Shown here piece after piece: positions 1 to 5,399 of a stretch of DNA of 6,986 nucleotides. The translations under genes were made by a program, and so were the position numbers. A model generated the notes under the pieces. That model was not told the DNA's origin and ran no database searches. It saw nothing but the letters and a program-made list of their open reading frames with translations. Position 1 is the stretch's first letter. Each line of letters starts with the position of its first letter. This DNA is from Pseudomonadota bacterium (GTDB lineage: Bacteria > Pseudomonadota > Gammaproteobacteria > Burkholderiales > Rhodocyclaceae): assembly GCA_021811225.1 (NCBI GenBank), contig JAJZPJ010000137.1:1-6986 (forward strand), written 5' to 3'.

Positions 1-577
1 CAAGGGCGAGATGCTGTTCCACAAGGGCGACGCGCCGCATGGCTTCTATTTGATCGTGTTCGGCCAGATCAAGCTCGCCTTTCCTTCGACCCAGGGCAAC
101 GAGAAGGTGGTGGAGATCATCGGGCCGAGGCAGAGCTTCGGCGAGGCGGTGATGTTCATGGATCGCCCCTACCCGGTGTTCGCGGAATCGCTGGGCGATA
201 CGCTGCTGCTCAACATCCCCAAGAGCGCGGTGTTCGAACTGCTCGAGCGCGACGCCTCCTTCGCCCGGCGCATGCTGGCCGGCCTCTCCCTGCGCCTGCA
301 CTCGCTGGTGCAGGACGTCGAATCCTATTCGCAGCGTTCCAGTTCCCAGCGGGTGATCGGTTACCTGCTCGAGCATGCCGCCCAGGTCGGCGGCAGCGAA
401 GGCGAGACCGCCGTCGCCCTGCCCACCTCCAAGCAGGTGATCGCCTCGCGTCTCAACCTCACCCCTGAGACCTTGTCGCGGGTCTTTCACGATCTGGCCG
501 AGGCGGGCCTGATCAGCGTACATGGCAAGGCGATCACGATTCACGACCAGAACCGGCTGCGTCAATTCGATCTCTGA
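1..577 (+). CDS. Crp/Fnr-family transcriptional regulator, Dnr-like (5' end outside window)
   Basis: A transcription factor probably responding to nitric oxide or low oxygen. The reading frame is open to the left edge (K-G-E precedes the first visible Met at 11), so the N-terminus is missing and the Met at 11 is internal. Numbering from that Met, residues 1-90 form the cyclic-nucleotide-binding-type beta barrel (KGD..HGFYLIVFGQIKLAF, FGE), about 80-115 the dimerisation helix, and about 118-186 a winged helix-turn-helix. The recognition helix contains P-E-T-L-S-R (E153, S156, R157), the E..SR signature that in E. coli FNR reads TTGAT half-sites. The position matching FNR Fe-S ligand C122 (before E-I-P) is Leu67, and no cysteine is visible, so an FNR-type 4Fe-4S cluster is unlikely. 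That favours the Dnr/Nnr branch, which is inference. Its 3' end overlaps the convergent membrane-protein gene by 44 nt. The two FNR/DNR boxes in the window are natural candidate targets. Confidence 0.88.
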   Translation, partial: KGEMLFHKGDAPHGFYLIVFGQIKLAFPSTQGNEKVVEIIGPRQSFGEAVMFMDRPYPVFAESLGDTLLLNIPKSAVFELLERDASFARRMLAGLSLRLHSLVQDVESYSQRSSSQRVIGYLLEHAAQVGGSEGETAVALPTSKQVIASRLNLTPETLSRVFHDLAEAGLISVHGKAITIHDQNRLRQFDL

Positions 578-1859
578 GCGCACGCTCAAGAAAACGCCGG
601 TACTGCCTCACCGCGCCCACCAGGTTCCACTCCAGCCACAGGCTGGATGCGGCGAAGGCCAGGCCGGCCGGCCGCGCCAGAAGCGGCCAGAGCAGCGCAG
701 CCAACAACAGCGCCACAGCGGTGAAATGAAGAAGCATCTGGCCGCTCATCGCCCGCTCCGAAATCATCTGCTTCATGTTCGGCGGCGGCTTCCTGGGATC
801 CCCCTGCCGCTGCAAATGCAGCCAGTTGAGGAAGGGCACGATCTTGTAGAGCATGCCGTTGATCACCGAGACGAACACCCCGGGCAGAGCCAGCACGCCC
901 AGCCAGAGGGGCGCGCGCGCCTGATCGCCCAAGCGCGGCAGCATCTGGAACAACAGCCAGGAAAACGCCAGGGCGAGCAGCAAGACCATCGCACCGCGCC
1001 AGAAGAGCAGCGTGACGTCGGACACGCGTCGCCGCCGTTGCGACTGCAGGCGCAGCGTCGTCGCGGCGTAGATTCCCGCCAGCGCCATGCCGAACAGGGC
1101 GACTCCCGCCAGCCAGGGCGGTGGCATCTCTCGGCCGAGCTGCAGCGACCAGGCGAGCAGGGACAGGAACAGGCCGGCGGGCAACAAGCGGGCGAGCCAG
1201 ACCGGATAAGCCGGCGTCAGCTGGAACATCGGCACCACCAGATAGGAGACCCCGATCACCAGGAGCAGCGCCCAGCCCCCCAGGCCCCAGGCGACGTGGA
1301 CATCGACCAGGGTGAGGAAAGGCAGCGGCCAATTTCCCTGCCAGCCGAGGGTGCCGGCCAGGGTCACGCCCAGCGTCAGCGTCACCAGCAGGGCGAATAC
1401 CGCCAGACGCAGGGTGTGGAGGGTCATGCCGCGCGCCGGCGTCTTGAGCAGCGCCAGCGCCAGCACGCCGATGAACAGGCCCATGGGTACCGCCAAGAGC
1501 AGCACCGCCGGCCGGAACAGGAAGGGATCGCCCAGAGCGAATGCCAGCGCCAGGAGCGAGGCGCCGATCATGATCAGCGGATGAACCACGGCTGCGATCA
1601 GGCGCGGACGCCAGATATTGGCGCCCGCCGCCACCGCCACGAATTGCAGCAATGCGCCGCACATCGTCTGCAGCATCAGTCCCGCGGCGATCAGGTGGGT
1701 CAGCGCCGCCGCGCCCGGGCTCCAGCGCGAGGCCAGCGCCGCCGGCCCGAGCCAGCTCAGAAGCAAGCCCGCCGCAATGCCGAACAGCGGCGCGGTGAGG
1801 AAAAAGCGATAGGGCACCGAGATCGGCGGCGCCTGCTCGAACGACAGTGTCGGCTGCAT
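534..1859 (-). CDS. NnrS-like / haem-copper-oxidase-subunit-I-like polytopic membrane protein
   Basis: A 441-residue, very hydrophobic inner-membrane protein with about 12 predicted helices (roughly 16-36, 48-78, 85-108, 115-138, 150-170, 181-210, 225-240, 248-266, 286-306, 316-342, 374-394, 398-415; estimated by eye). Histidines in or near helices (H55 in THLIAAG, H93, H188 in VDVHVAWG, H348, H378) could ligate haem or copper. The N-terminal VPYRFF followed by a His-bearing second helix recalls NnrS, a haem/copper membrane protein tied to NO stress; the overall layout also recalls oxidase subunit I. I cannot assign a named family with certainty. It is the last gene of the hemerythrin-DUF2249 operon, starting 16 nt after the DUF2249 stop. 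Its ribosome site is weak, which fits coupling to upstream translation. The stop lies inside the 3' end of the convergent regulator gene. A NO- or redox-related role is inferred from context. Confidence 0.72.
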   Translation of the reverse strand: MQPTLSFEQAPPISVPYRFFLTAPLFGIAAGLLLSWLGPAALASRWSPGAAALTHLIAAGLMLQTMCGALLQFVAVAAGANIWRPRLIAAVVHPLIMIGASLLALAFALGDPFLFRPAVLLLAVPMGLFIGVLALALLKTPARGMTLHTLRLAVFALLVTLTLGVTLAGTLGWQGNWPLPFLTLVDVHVAWGLGGWALLLVIGVSYLVVPMFQLTPAYPVWLARLLPAGLFLSLLAWSLQLGREMPPPWLAGVALFGMALAGIYAATTLRLQSQRRRRVSDVTLLFWRGAMVLLLALAFSWLLFQMLPRLGDQARAPLWLGVLALPGVFVSVINGMLYKIVPFLNWLHLQRQGDPRKPPPNMKQMISERAMSGQMLLHFTAVALLLAALLWPLLARPAGLAFAASSLWLEWNLVGAVRQYRRFLERALRDRIDAAGSGRES

Positions 1860-1875
1860 CGCGGGAAGCGCCGCG

Positions 1876-2097
1876 CTAGGCTTTGCTGATGCGGATTTCG
1901 TTGGTGCCGTCGGAGCGCAGTTCCGCCCGGTGGCGATAGCCGTTCTGGTCGAGCACCGTGTACAACGGTAGCGGCTGGCAATACAGCAGTACCACCAGTT
2001 CTTCGCCGGGCGGAAGCGTCTCCAGCGCGGCCAGGGTCAGTTCCAACGGTTCGGGCGGCGACATTTCCCGGCCGTCGATCACCCGCGGCTCAGCCAT
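1876..2097 (-). CDS. DUF2249 domain protein
   Basis: A 73-residue soluble protein consisting of a single DUF2249 domain, a small SirA/TusA-like fold. Visible family features are the N-terminal V-I-D-G-R-E then P-P-E-P-L (residues 6-18), L-P-P-G-E (28-32), and the C-Q-P-L-P-L-Y stretch (40-46) where members usually carry an H/E-x-P-x-P-L-Y motif. The end (NEIRISKA) matches the final beta strand of the family. Biochemical function is unknown. The domain often travels with hemerythrin-like proteins, NO-related genes and denitrification loci. Here its ATG overlaps the hemerythrin stop by 8 nt (ATGGCTGA), a classic coupling arrangement, so the two are probably made in fixed ratio. Cys40 sits where other members often have His, which may matter if the motif binds metal. 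Confidence 0.85.
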   Translation of the reverse strand: MAEPRVIDGREMSPPEPLELTLAALETLPPGEELVVLLYCQPLPLYTVLDQNGYRHRAELRSDGTNEIRISKA

Positions 2098-2542
2098 CGA
2101 CGCGGCCCAACAGCGCGCTCATCTCGGCGCCGATCTGCTCCGCATTCGGGCCCAGCGCCTGGTCGCACATCGGGTAGAGGATGTTCTCCTCCTTCATGTT
2201 GTGCTGCTGCAGCAGCATCAACAGGGTCTCGGCGACGCCGGCGTAACCATCCCGATCGCGGGCGGCGCAGGTTTGCGCCAGCTGCGCCAGCAACGTGCGC
2301 ATCTGCTCATGCTCGAAGCGCATCATCTGGGTCGGCCCGTCGCTCATGCCGGTGGCCGCCTCGAAGCCGGGAAACAGCACCGTCTCCTCCGCCTCGAAGT
2401 GCGCGTCCATCTGCGCGCGAAAGCGATCGAATGCCGCCGTCGCCGCAGCCCAGTCGGCGCGAGCGGCAGCATCCTCGGCGGCGACGAAAAGATCGTCGCA
2501 ATGCTTGTGATGGTCGGGCAGGATTTTCGTCGGAGCGCTCAT
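2090..2542 (-). CDS. hemerythrin-domain protein
   Basis: A 150-residue cytoplasmic four-helix bundle expected to hold a di-iron site binding O2 or NO, or serving in repair of nitrosative damage. Ligand candidates are visible in family order: H11/H12/H14 in PDHHKHCDDLF, H48 and E52 in AHFEAEETVLFP, H78 in RFEHEQMR, and H114 with E118/E119 in QQHNMKEENILYP. Length is normal for a stand-alone hemerythrin; there is no ScdA/YtfE N-terminal DUF542 region. It is the first gene of the operon with DUF2249 (8-nt overlap) and the NnrS-like protein. The start Met is supported by the family N-terminus and by a FNR/DNR box plus a -10 element upstream; the ribosome site itself is weak. Whether it senses, carries or detoxifies a gas cannot be read from sequence. 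Confidence 0.92.
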   Translation of the reverse strand: MSAPTKILPDHHKHCDDLFVAAEDAAARADWAAATAAFDRFRAQMDAHFEAEETVLFPGFEAATGMSDGPTQMMRFEHEQMRTLLAQLAQTCAARDRDGYAGVAETLLMLLQQHNMKEENILYPMCDQALGPNAEQIGAEMSALLGRVDG

Positions 2543-2572
2543 GGTATTGTCTGCAAAGTGGATCGTGTGCTC

Positions 2573-2578
2573 ATCTTA
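2573..2578 (-). promoter_or_regulatory. putative -10 element of the hemerythrin operon
   Basis: On the minus strand the hexamer is TAAGAT, 4 of 6 matches to TATAAT. It lies 21 nt downstream of the palindrome at 2600-2613, very close to the spacing of class II FNR/DNR-activated promoters, where the box is centred near -41.5. The start of transcription would fall near 2566, about 24 nt before the ATG. No -35 match is needed at an activator-dependent promoter. Confidence 0.55.
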
Positions 2579-2599
2579 GCGGCACCGGCCGCCGCTTCC

Positions 2600-2613
2600 T
2601 TGACTGCGGTCAA
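2600..2613 (-). promoter_or_regulatory. FNR/DNR-type binding site upstream of the hemerythrin operon
   Basis: The sequence TTGACTGCGGTCAA is a perfect 5-4-5 inverted repeat, extended by one pair to CTTGAC-N4-GTCAAG (2599-2614). It matches the Crp/Fnr-superfamily pattern TTGAY-N4-RTCAA used by FNR, DNR and NNR. The centre is about 64 nt upstream of the hemerythrin ATG and about 40 nt from the predicted transcription start, so it should activate. It also lies only 19 nt beyond the phaC stop codon, so phaC read-through would pass over it. Confidence 0.8.
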
Positions 2614-2632
2614 GACTGCCGGCGGTGCGCCT

Positions 2633-4366
2633 TCAATGCTCCAGCACGTATACGCCCGGAGCGTCTTCGAGTGCGGGGTGGCCCTTGCTGTCCATCCTGC
2701 CGGCCTTGACCAGCGCGCCCGATTGGGGTGCCAGCCAGGCCATCCAGTCCGGCCACCAACTGCCCGCTTGGTGCAGGGCTCGCTCGCGCCAGCTCTCGGC
2801 CTTGTCGTGGCGCTCGGCGGCGCCGACCCAGTATTCGCGCTTGGGCGGCGTCACCGGCGGATTGACGATGCCCAGGATGTGTCCCGACGAGGATAGGACG
2901 TGACGCTTCGGGCCGGAAACATAGTTGTTGGTGCGGAAGACCGATCGCCATGGCGCGATGTGGTCGTCTTCGGCGGAAACGCTGTACAGGGGCTGAACGA
3001 TCCTGGCGAGATCGATCTTTTCGCCGGCCACGGTCAGGACATCCTTCTTGATCAGATTGTTGTCGAGGTAGAACTGGCGCAGATACCACTCGTGCATCGC
3101 CGCCGGCATGCGCGTGGCGTCCATGTTCCAGAACAGCACGTCGAACGGCGCCGGCTTCTCGCCGTAGAGATAGCCATGCACCACGTAGTGCCAGATCAGG
3201 CTGTTGGAGCGCAGCAGACGGAAGGCAGCGGCCATCTCCTGACCGTCGAGGAAGCCCTTCTGCTCCATGGCGCGGGAGAGCCACTTGAAGCTGCCCTCGT
3301 CGAGAAACACCTCGATGTCTCCCGGCTTGTGGTAATCGGTCAGGGTGGCGAGCAGCGTCACGCTGGCCACGGGCACGGCATCCGCAGCATAGCGGCGGTT
3401 GGCCCAGGCCATGTAGGTGGCCAGCGCCGCGCCGCCGATGCAGTAGCCGACGGCGTGCACCTGCCTGCTGCCGCTGATGTCGCGCGCCGCCGCGACGATG
3501 CCGGCGATGCCTTCGGTCAGGTAATCGTCGAAGGAGACGTCGTGCATCGCCGCATCGGGATTCTTCCAACTGGTGATGAACACCGAGTAGCCCTGATCGA
3601 GCAGGAACTTGATCAGGCTCTTCTTCGGATTCAGGTCGAGGATGTAGAACTTGTTGAGCCACGGCGTGACGATCACGATCGGCGTCCGATAGACCTTCTC
3701 GGTGGTCGGGGCGTAGTGGATCACTTCGAGCAGGCGGTTTCTCAACACCACCTTGCCCGGCGTCGTGGCCAGCGTCTTGCCGACGATGAAATCGTCCGGG
3801 CCGGTCATGCGCACGTTGCCGGCGGAGAGGTCGTCGAGGAAGATCTTCAAGCCGCTGACCAGGCTGTCGCCGTGGGTTTCGAGCGCGCGCCGCATCGCCA
3901 CCGGATTGGTCAGCAGGAAATTGGTGGGGGCCACCGCATTCAGCCATTTGCGCCACCAGAATGCCGCCCGGCGGCGGTCCTTGCTCGACATCCCCGGCGT
4001 CTCGAAGAGTTTGTCCTGGATGTGGTGGGTAAACAGCAGATACCACTCCTTGATCAGATCCCAGGCGGGGGACTCGCGCCAGACCGGATCGGCGAAGCGG
4101 CTATCGTCCGGATGCGGTTCCTCGACGTCCTGGCTGGGCAGACCCAGCGTGCGGCGCCAGGCGTGCCACTGCAACTCCATCAGACTGCCGGAGAAACCGG
4201 CCACCGCCTCGGCCATTTCCTGCGGATGGGAGAGCCACGCCAGTTGCGCGTGCAGCAGGGGCGTCACCATGCCCATCGGGTCGAGCTTGGCCTCGAGCGC
4301 GTGATCCACCGCCTGCACCGCCGCCTGCGGCGTCAGCGCCAGGGTCTTCTTTTTTGTTCGGTCCAT
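2633..4366 (-). CDS. phaC: class I poly(3-hydroxyalkanoate) synthase
   Basis: Polymerises (R)-3-hydroxyacyl-CoA into polyester on the surface of intracellular storage granules. The 577-residue product is of normal class I length. An N-terminal PhaC_N region (about 95-270, including TPWLNKFYILDL and SWKNPD) precedes an alpha/beta-hydrolase core. The lipase-like box is G-Y-C-I-G-G, giving nucleophile C309; D468 (AEDDHIAPW) and H496 (SSSGHILGIVNPP) complete the triad, matching C319/D480/H508 of the Cupriavidus enzyme. WNYVV of class I enzymes reads WHYVV here (H393). The start at 4366 is chosen because GGGA lies 8-11 nt upstream and the N-terminus looks natural; an in-frame start at 4474 would translate the promoter. 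It diverges from usp across a FNR/DNR box. No phaA, phaB, phasin or phaR gene is visible, so the synthase stands alone here. Confidence 0.95.
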   Translation of the reverse strand: MDRTKKKTLALTPQAAVQAVDHALEAKLDPMGMVTPLLHAQLAWLSHPQEMAEAVAGFSGSLMELQWHAWRRTLGLPSQDVEEPHPDDSRFADPVWRESPAWDLIKEWYLLFTHHIQDKLFETPGMSSKDRRRAAFWWRKWLNAVAPTNFLLTNPVAMRRALETHGDSLVSGLKIFLDDLSAGNVRMTGPDDFIVGKTLATTPGKVVLRNRLLEVIHYAPTTEKVYRTPIVIVTPWLNKFYILDLNPKKSLIKFLLDQGYSVFITSWKNPDAAMHDVSFDDYLTEGIAGIVAAARDISGSRQVHAVGYCIGGAALATYMAWANRRYAADAVPVASVTLLATLTDYHKPGDIEVFLDEGSFKWLSRAMEQKGFLDGQEMAAAFRLLRSNSLIWHYVVHGYLYGEKPAPFDVLFWNMDATRMPAAMHEWYLRQFYLDNNLIKKDVLTVAGEKIDLARIVQPLYSVSAEDDHIAPWRSVFRTNNYVSGPKRHVLSSSGHILGIVNPPVTPPKREYWVGAAERHDKAESWRERALHQAGSWWPDWMAWLAPQSGALVKAGRMDSKGHPALEDAPGVYVLEH

Positions 4367-4393
4367 TTCGTATCCCGGTCGATTGCATGACGG

Positions 4394-4399
4394 ATTGTG
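4394..4399 (-). promoter_or_regulatory. possible -10 element for phaC
   Basis: Minus-strand CACAAT, 4 of 6 matches to TATAAT, lies 21 nt from the palindrome at 4421-4434. This is the same spacing as at the hemerythrin promoter. Transcription would begin near 4387, about 20 nt before the phaC ATG. The match is modest and rests mainly on spacing. Confidence 0.35.
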
Positions 4400-4420
4400 C
4401 TGCGCTGCACCGCTTGGCCC

Positions 4421-4434
4421 TTGATCTGGGTCAA
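4421..4434. promoter_or_regulatory. FNR/DNR-type binding site between phaC and usp
   Basis: TTGATCTGGGTCAA fits TTGAY-N4-RTCAA exactly, with half-sites TTGAT and GTCAA. It sits in the 131-nt divergent intergenic region, centred about 61 nt from the phaC ATG and 70 nt from the usp ATG. The distance to the usp -10 is 21-24 nt and to the possible phaC -10 is 21 nt, so one dimer could activate either or both promoters. The usp side is better supported because its -10 is consensus and no recognisable -35 precedes it. Confidence 0.78.
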
Positions 4435-4458
4435 GCCTTCCCCGACCGTCTTTCCTAC

Positions 4459-4464
4459 TATAAT
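4459..4464 (+). promoter_or_regulatory. -10 element of the usp promoter
   Basis: A perfect TATAAT, overlapped by TACTAT (4456-4461). The region 17 nt upstream (GCCTTC) is not a -35 match, as expected if the Crp/Fnr-type activator bound at 4421-4434 replaces -35 recognition. Transcription would begin near 4469-4471, giving a leader of about 28 nt. Confidence 0.65.
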
Positions 4465-4488
4465 GGACCGGCATATCATCATTCCTCC

Positions 4489-4493
4489 GGAGG
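4489..4493 (+). promoter_or_regulatory. strong Shine-Dalgarno site of usp
   Basis: GGAGG lies 4 nt before the ATG at 4498 and fixes the start there rather than at upstream in-frame ATG codons such as 4354. It is the right half of a 10-nt palindrome CCTCCGGAGG (4484-4493). Confidence 0.75.
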
Positions 4494-4497
4494 CCGT

Positions 4498-4941
4498 ATG
4501 TTCAAGCATATTCTCGTTCCGACCGATGGATCACAGCTCTCCGCCGACACCGTCGAGCGCGCGATCACCTTCGCCAAGGAGACCGGCGCGAAGATCACTT
4601 TCTTCTTCTCCAAGCCCGATTACCCGGTCTCCTTCTACGGCGAAGGCGCGCTGATCGATCCGACCACGCCGGAGAAATTCGCCGAGATGGCCGAACAGCA
4701 GGCCCAGGAAATTCTCGCCGCGGCGTCTCAGCGGGCGCGGTCGGCCGGCGTCGCCTGCGACTCGCTCAGCGTCGTCAGCGACATCCCCTATGCCGCAATC
4801 ATCAGTGCCGCCACGAGCGCCGGCTGCGACCTGATCTTCATGGCCTCTCACGGCAGGCGGGGCTTCAGCGGACTGCTCCTGGGCAGCGAAACGCAGAAGG
4901 TGCTGACCCACTCCAAGATCCCCGTGCTGGTCTATCGCTGA
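4498..4941 (+). CDS. universal stress protein (UspA family, ATP-binding type)
   Basis: A 147-residue single-domain cytoplasmic Usp, probably dimeric, of the sort induced by oxygen limitation or growth arrest. The N-terminus M-F-K-H-I-L-V-P-T-D-G-S is the first beta strand and loop of the fold with the nucleotide-contacting Asp10. The C-terminal A-S-H-G-(9 residues)-G-S stretch (G119, G129, S130) matches the ATP-binding G-2x-G-9x-G-S motif of MJ0577-type proteins, with Ala in place of the first Gly, followed by the closing strand KIPVLVY. The start is set by the N-terminal motif and by GGAGG 4 nt upstream. A consensus -10 and a FNR/DNR box precede it, so anaerobic or NO induction is predicted. 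It is divergent from phaC and monocistronic: a convergent gene and two hairpins follow. The client process is unknown. Confidence 0.93.
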   Translation: MFKHILVPTDGSQLSADTVERAITFAKETGAKITFFFSKPDYPVSFYGEGALIDPTTPEKFAEMAEQQAQEILAAASQRARSAGVACDSLSVVSDIPYAAIISAATSAGCDLIFMASHGRRGFSGLLLGSETQKVLTHSKIPVLVYR

Positions 4942-4948
4942 GCGCGTA

Positions 4949-4995
4949 GCGCCGGACTGGGCACCGCTCTCCGGCGCCGAGCCTGCCCGAGGCTC
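4949..4995. terminator. two tandem GC-rich hairpins after usp
   Basis: The first hairpin pairs GCGCCGGA (4949-4956) with TCCGGCGC (4970-4977), a perfect 8-bp stem and 13-nt loop. The second pairs GAGCCT (4979-4984) with AGGCTC (4990-4995), a 6-bp stem and 5-nt loop. They begin 8 nt after the usp stop and end 16 nt short of the stop of the convergent 89-residue gene, so they could end transcription from both sides. Neither is followed by a T-run, so classic intrinsic termination is not certain. Confidence 0.5.
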
Positions 4996-5011
4996 GCGAA
5001 CGCGGCCGGAC

Positions 5012-5281
5012 TCAGGGCCTGACGCGATCCTTGCAGGTCGCTGCGGCCATGCAGACATTCACCTCGTCCGGACTGCGCTGGATGAAACAGGTAAACAGGC
5101 TGGAGGCGGCGCAAATGGCCCAGAAGCCGAAAAATCCGAACGAGTAGACGGCCATCCGCGAAAAGTTCGCCGGTGCGCCGAACAGGTAGAGTTCCTGCGG
5201 ATCGATCAGGGTGAAGAACAGCACTTCGGCGACGCCGGCGACGACGAAAGAGGGCCACAAAACCCAGACCAGGCGCTTCAT
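5012..5281 (-). CDS. small two-helix membrane protein of unknown function
   Basis: An 89-residue protein I do not recognise. It has two likely membrane helices (about 5-26 and 43-66), a short loop containing L-Y-L-F-G-A-P, and a polar C-terminal tail. Four cysteines are present: C57 and C65 in or near helix 2, and C77 and C83 in the tail (C-5x-C). The start is supported by AGGAGA 6 nt upstream. It lies 118 nt downstream of ccoG on the same strand but has its own candidate promoter, so it may be a separate unit. It is not CcoH (longer, one helix), CcoI (a P-type ATPase) or CcoS by length and layout. A link to cbb3 oxidase is possible only by position. Confidence 0.75.
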   Translation of the reverse strand: MKRLVWVLWPSFVVAGVAEVLFFTLIDPQELYLFGAPANFSRMAVYSFGFFGFWAICAASSLFTCFIQRSPDEVNVCMAAATCKDRVRP

Positions 5282-5306
5282 TCGACTCTCCTCTTATATT
5301 CGAATT

Positions 5307-5312
5307 ATTCTA
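5307..5312 (-). promoter_or_regulatory. candidate -10 element for the small membrane protein gene
   Basis: Minus-strand TAGAAT (5 of 6 matches to TATAAT) sits in an unusually AT-rich patch (about 5290-5330) just upstream of the gene. Transcription would start near 5300. No convincing -35 is seen 17 nt further upstream (GGAACG). Confidence 0.4.
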
Positions 5313-5342
5313 CCCTAAACTATTTTCGCCGTTCCGGCCAGT

Positions 5343-5361
5343 ACCCGCCTGACGGGCGGGT
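5343..5361 (-). terminator. hairpin downstream of ccoG
   Basis: ACCCGCC and GGCGGGT form a perfect 7-bp stem around a 5-nt loop, 38 nt after the ccoG stop and upstream of the next gene's candidate promoter. No T-run follows directly on the minus strand, so it may be an attenuator, an mRNA 3'-end stabiliser or a weak terminator. Confidence 0.45.
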
Positions 5362-5399
5362 GCGCAGGTCTATGAACCGTGCGCTCAGCGCTGTTCCGG

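Noticed and set aside
522..1889. 455-codon open frame on the plus strand opposite the membrane protein gene
   Set aside because: Its product is rich in Arg, Gln, Gly and His with no domain or hydrophobic core, typical of the antisense of a high-GC membrane-protein gene. The opposite frame has a coherent 12-helix product in an operon.
2900..4390. 496-codon open frame on the plus strand opposite phaC
   Set aside because: Low-complexity antisense of a clear PHA synthase with an intact catalytic triad; no ribosome site or family features of its own.
2633..4474. Longer phaC starting at 4474
   Set aside because: The extra 36 residues would be coded across the FNR/DNR box and both promoter regions. 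The Met at 4366 has a GGGA ribosome site and gives normal class I length.
4484..4493. CCTCCGGAGG palindrome as an operator or RNA switch
   Set aside because: It has no loop, so it cannot fold on itself in one RNA. It is explained by the GGAGG ribosome site plus chance.
4354..4941. Longer usp starting at 4354
   Set aside because: It would begin inside phaC and read through the usp promoter. The family N-terminus and GGAGG mark 4498.
5012..5281. The 89-residue gene as ccoH (fixH)
   Set aside because: CcoH/FixH is about 150 residues with one N-terminal helix and a periplasmic domain. This protein is shorter with two helices and a Cys-bearing tail.
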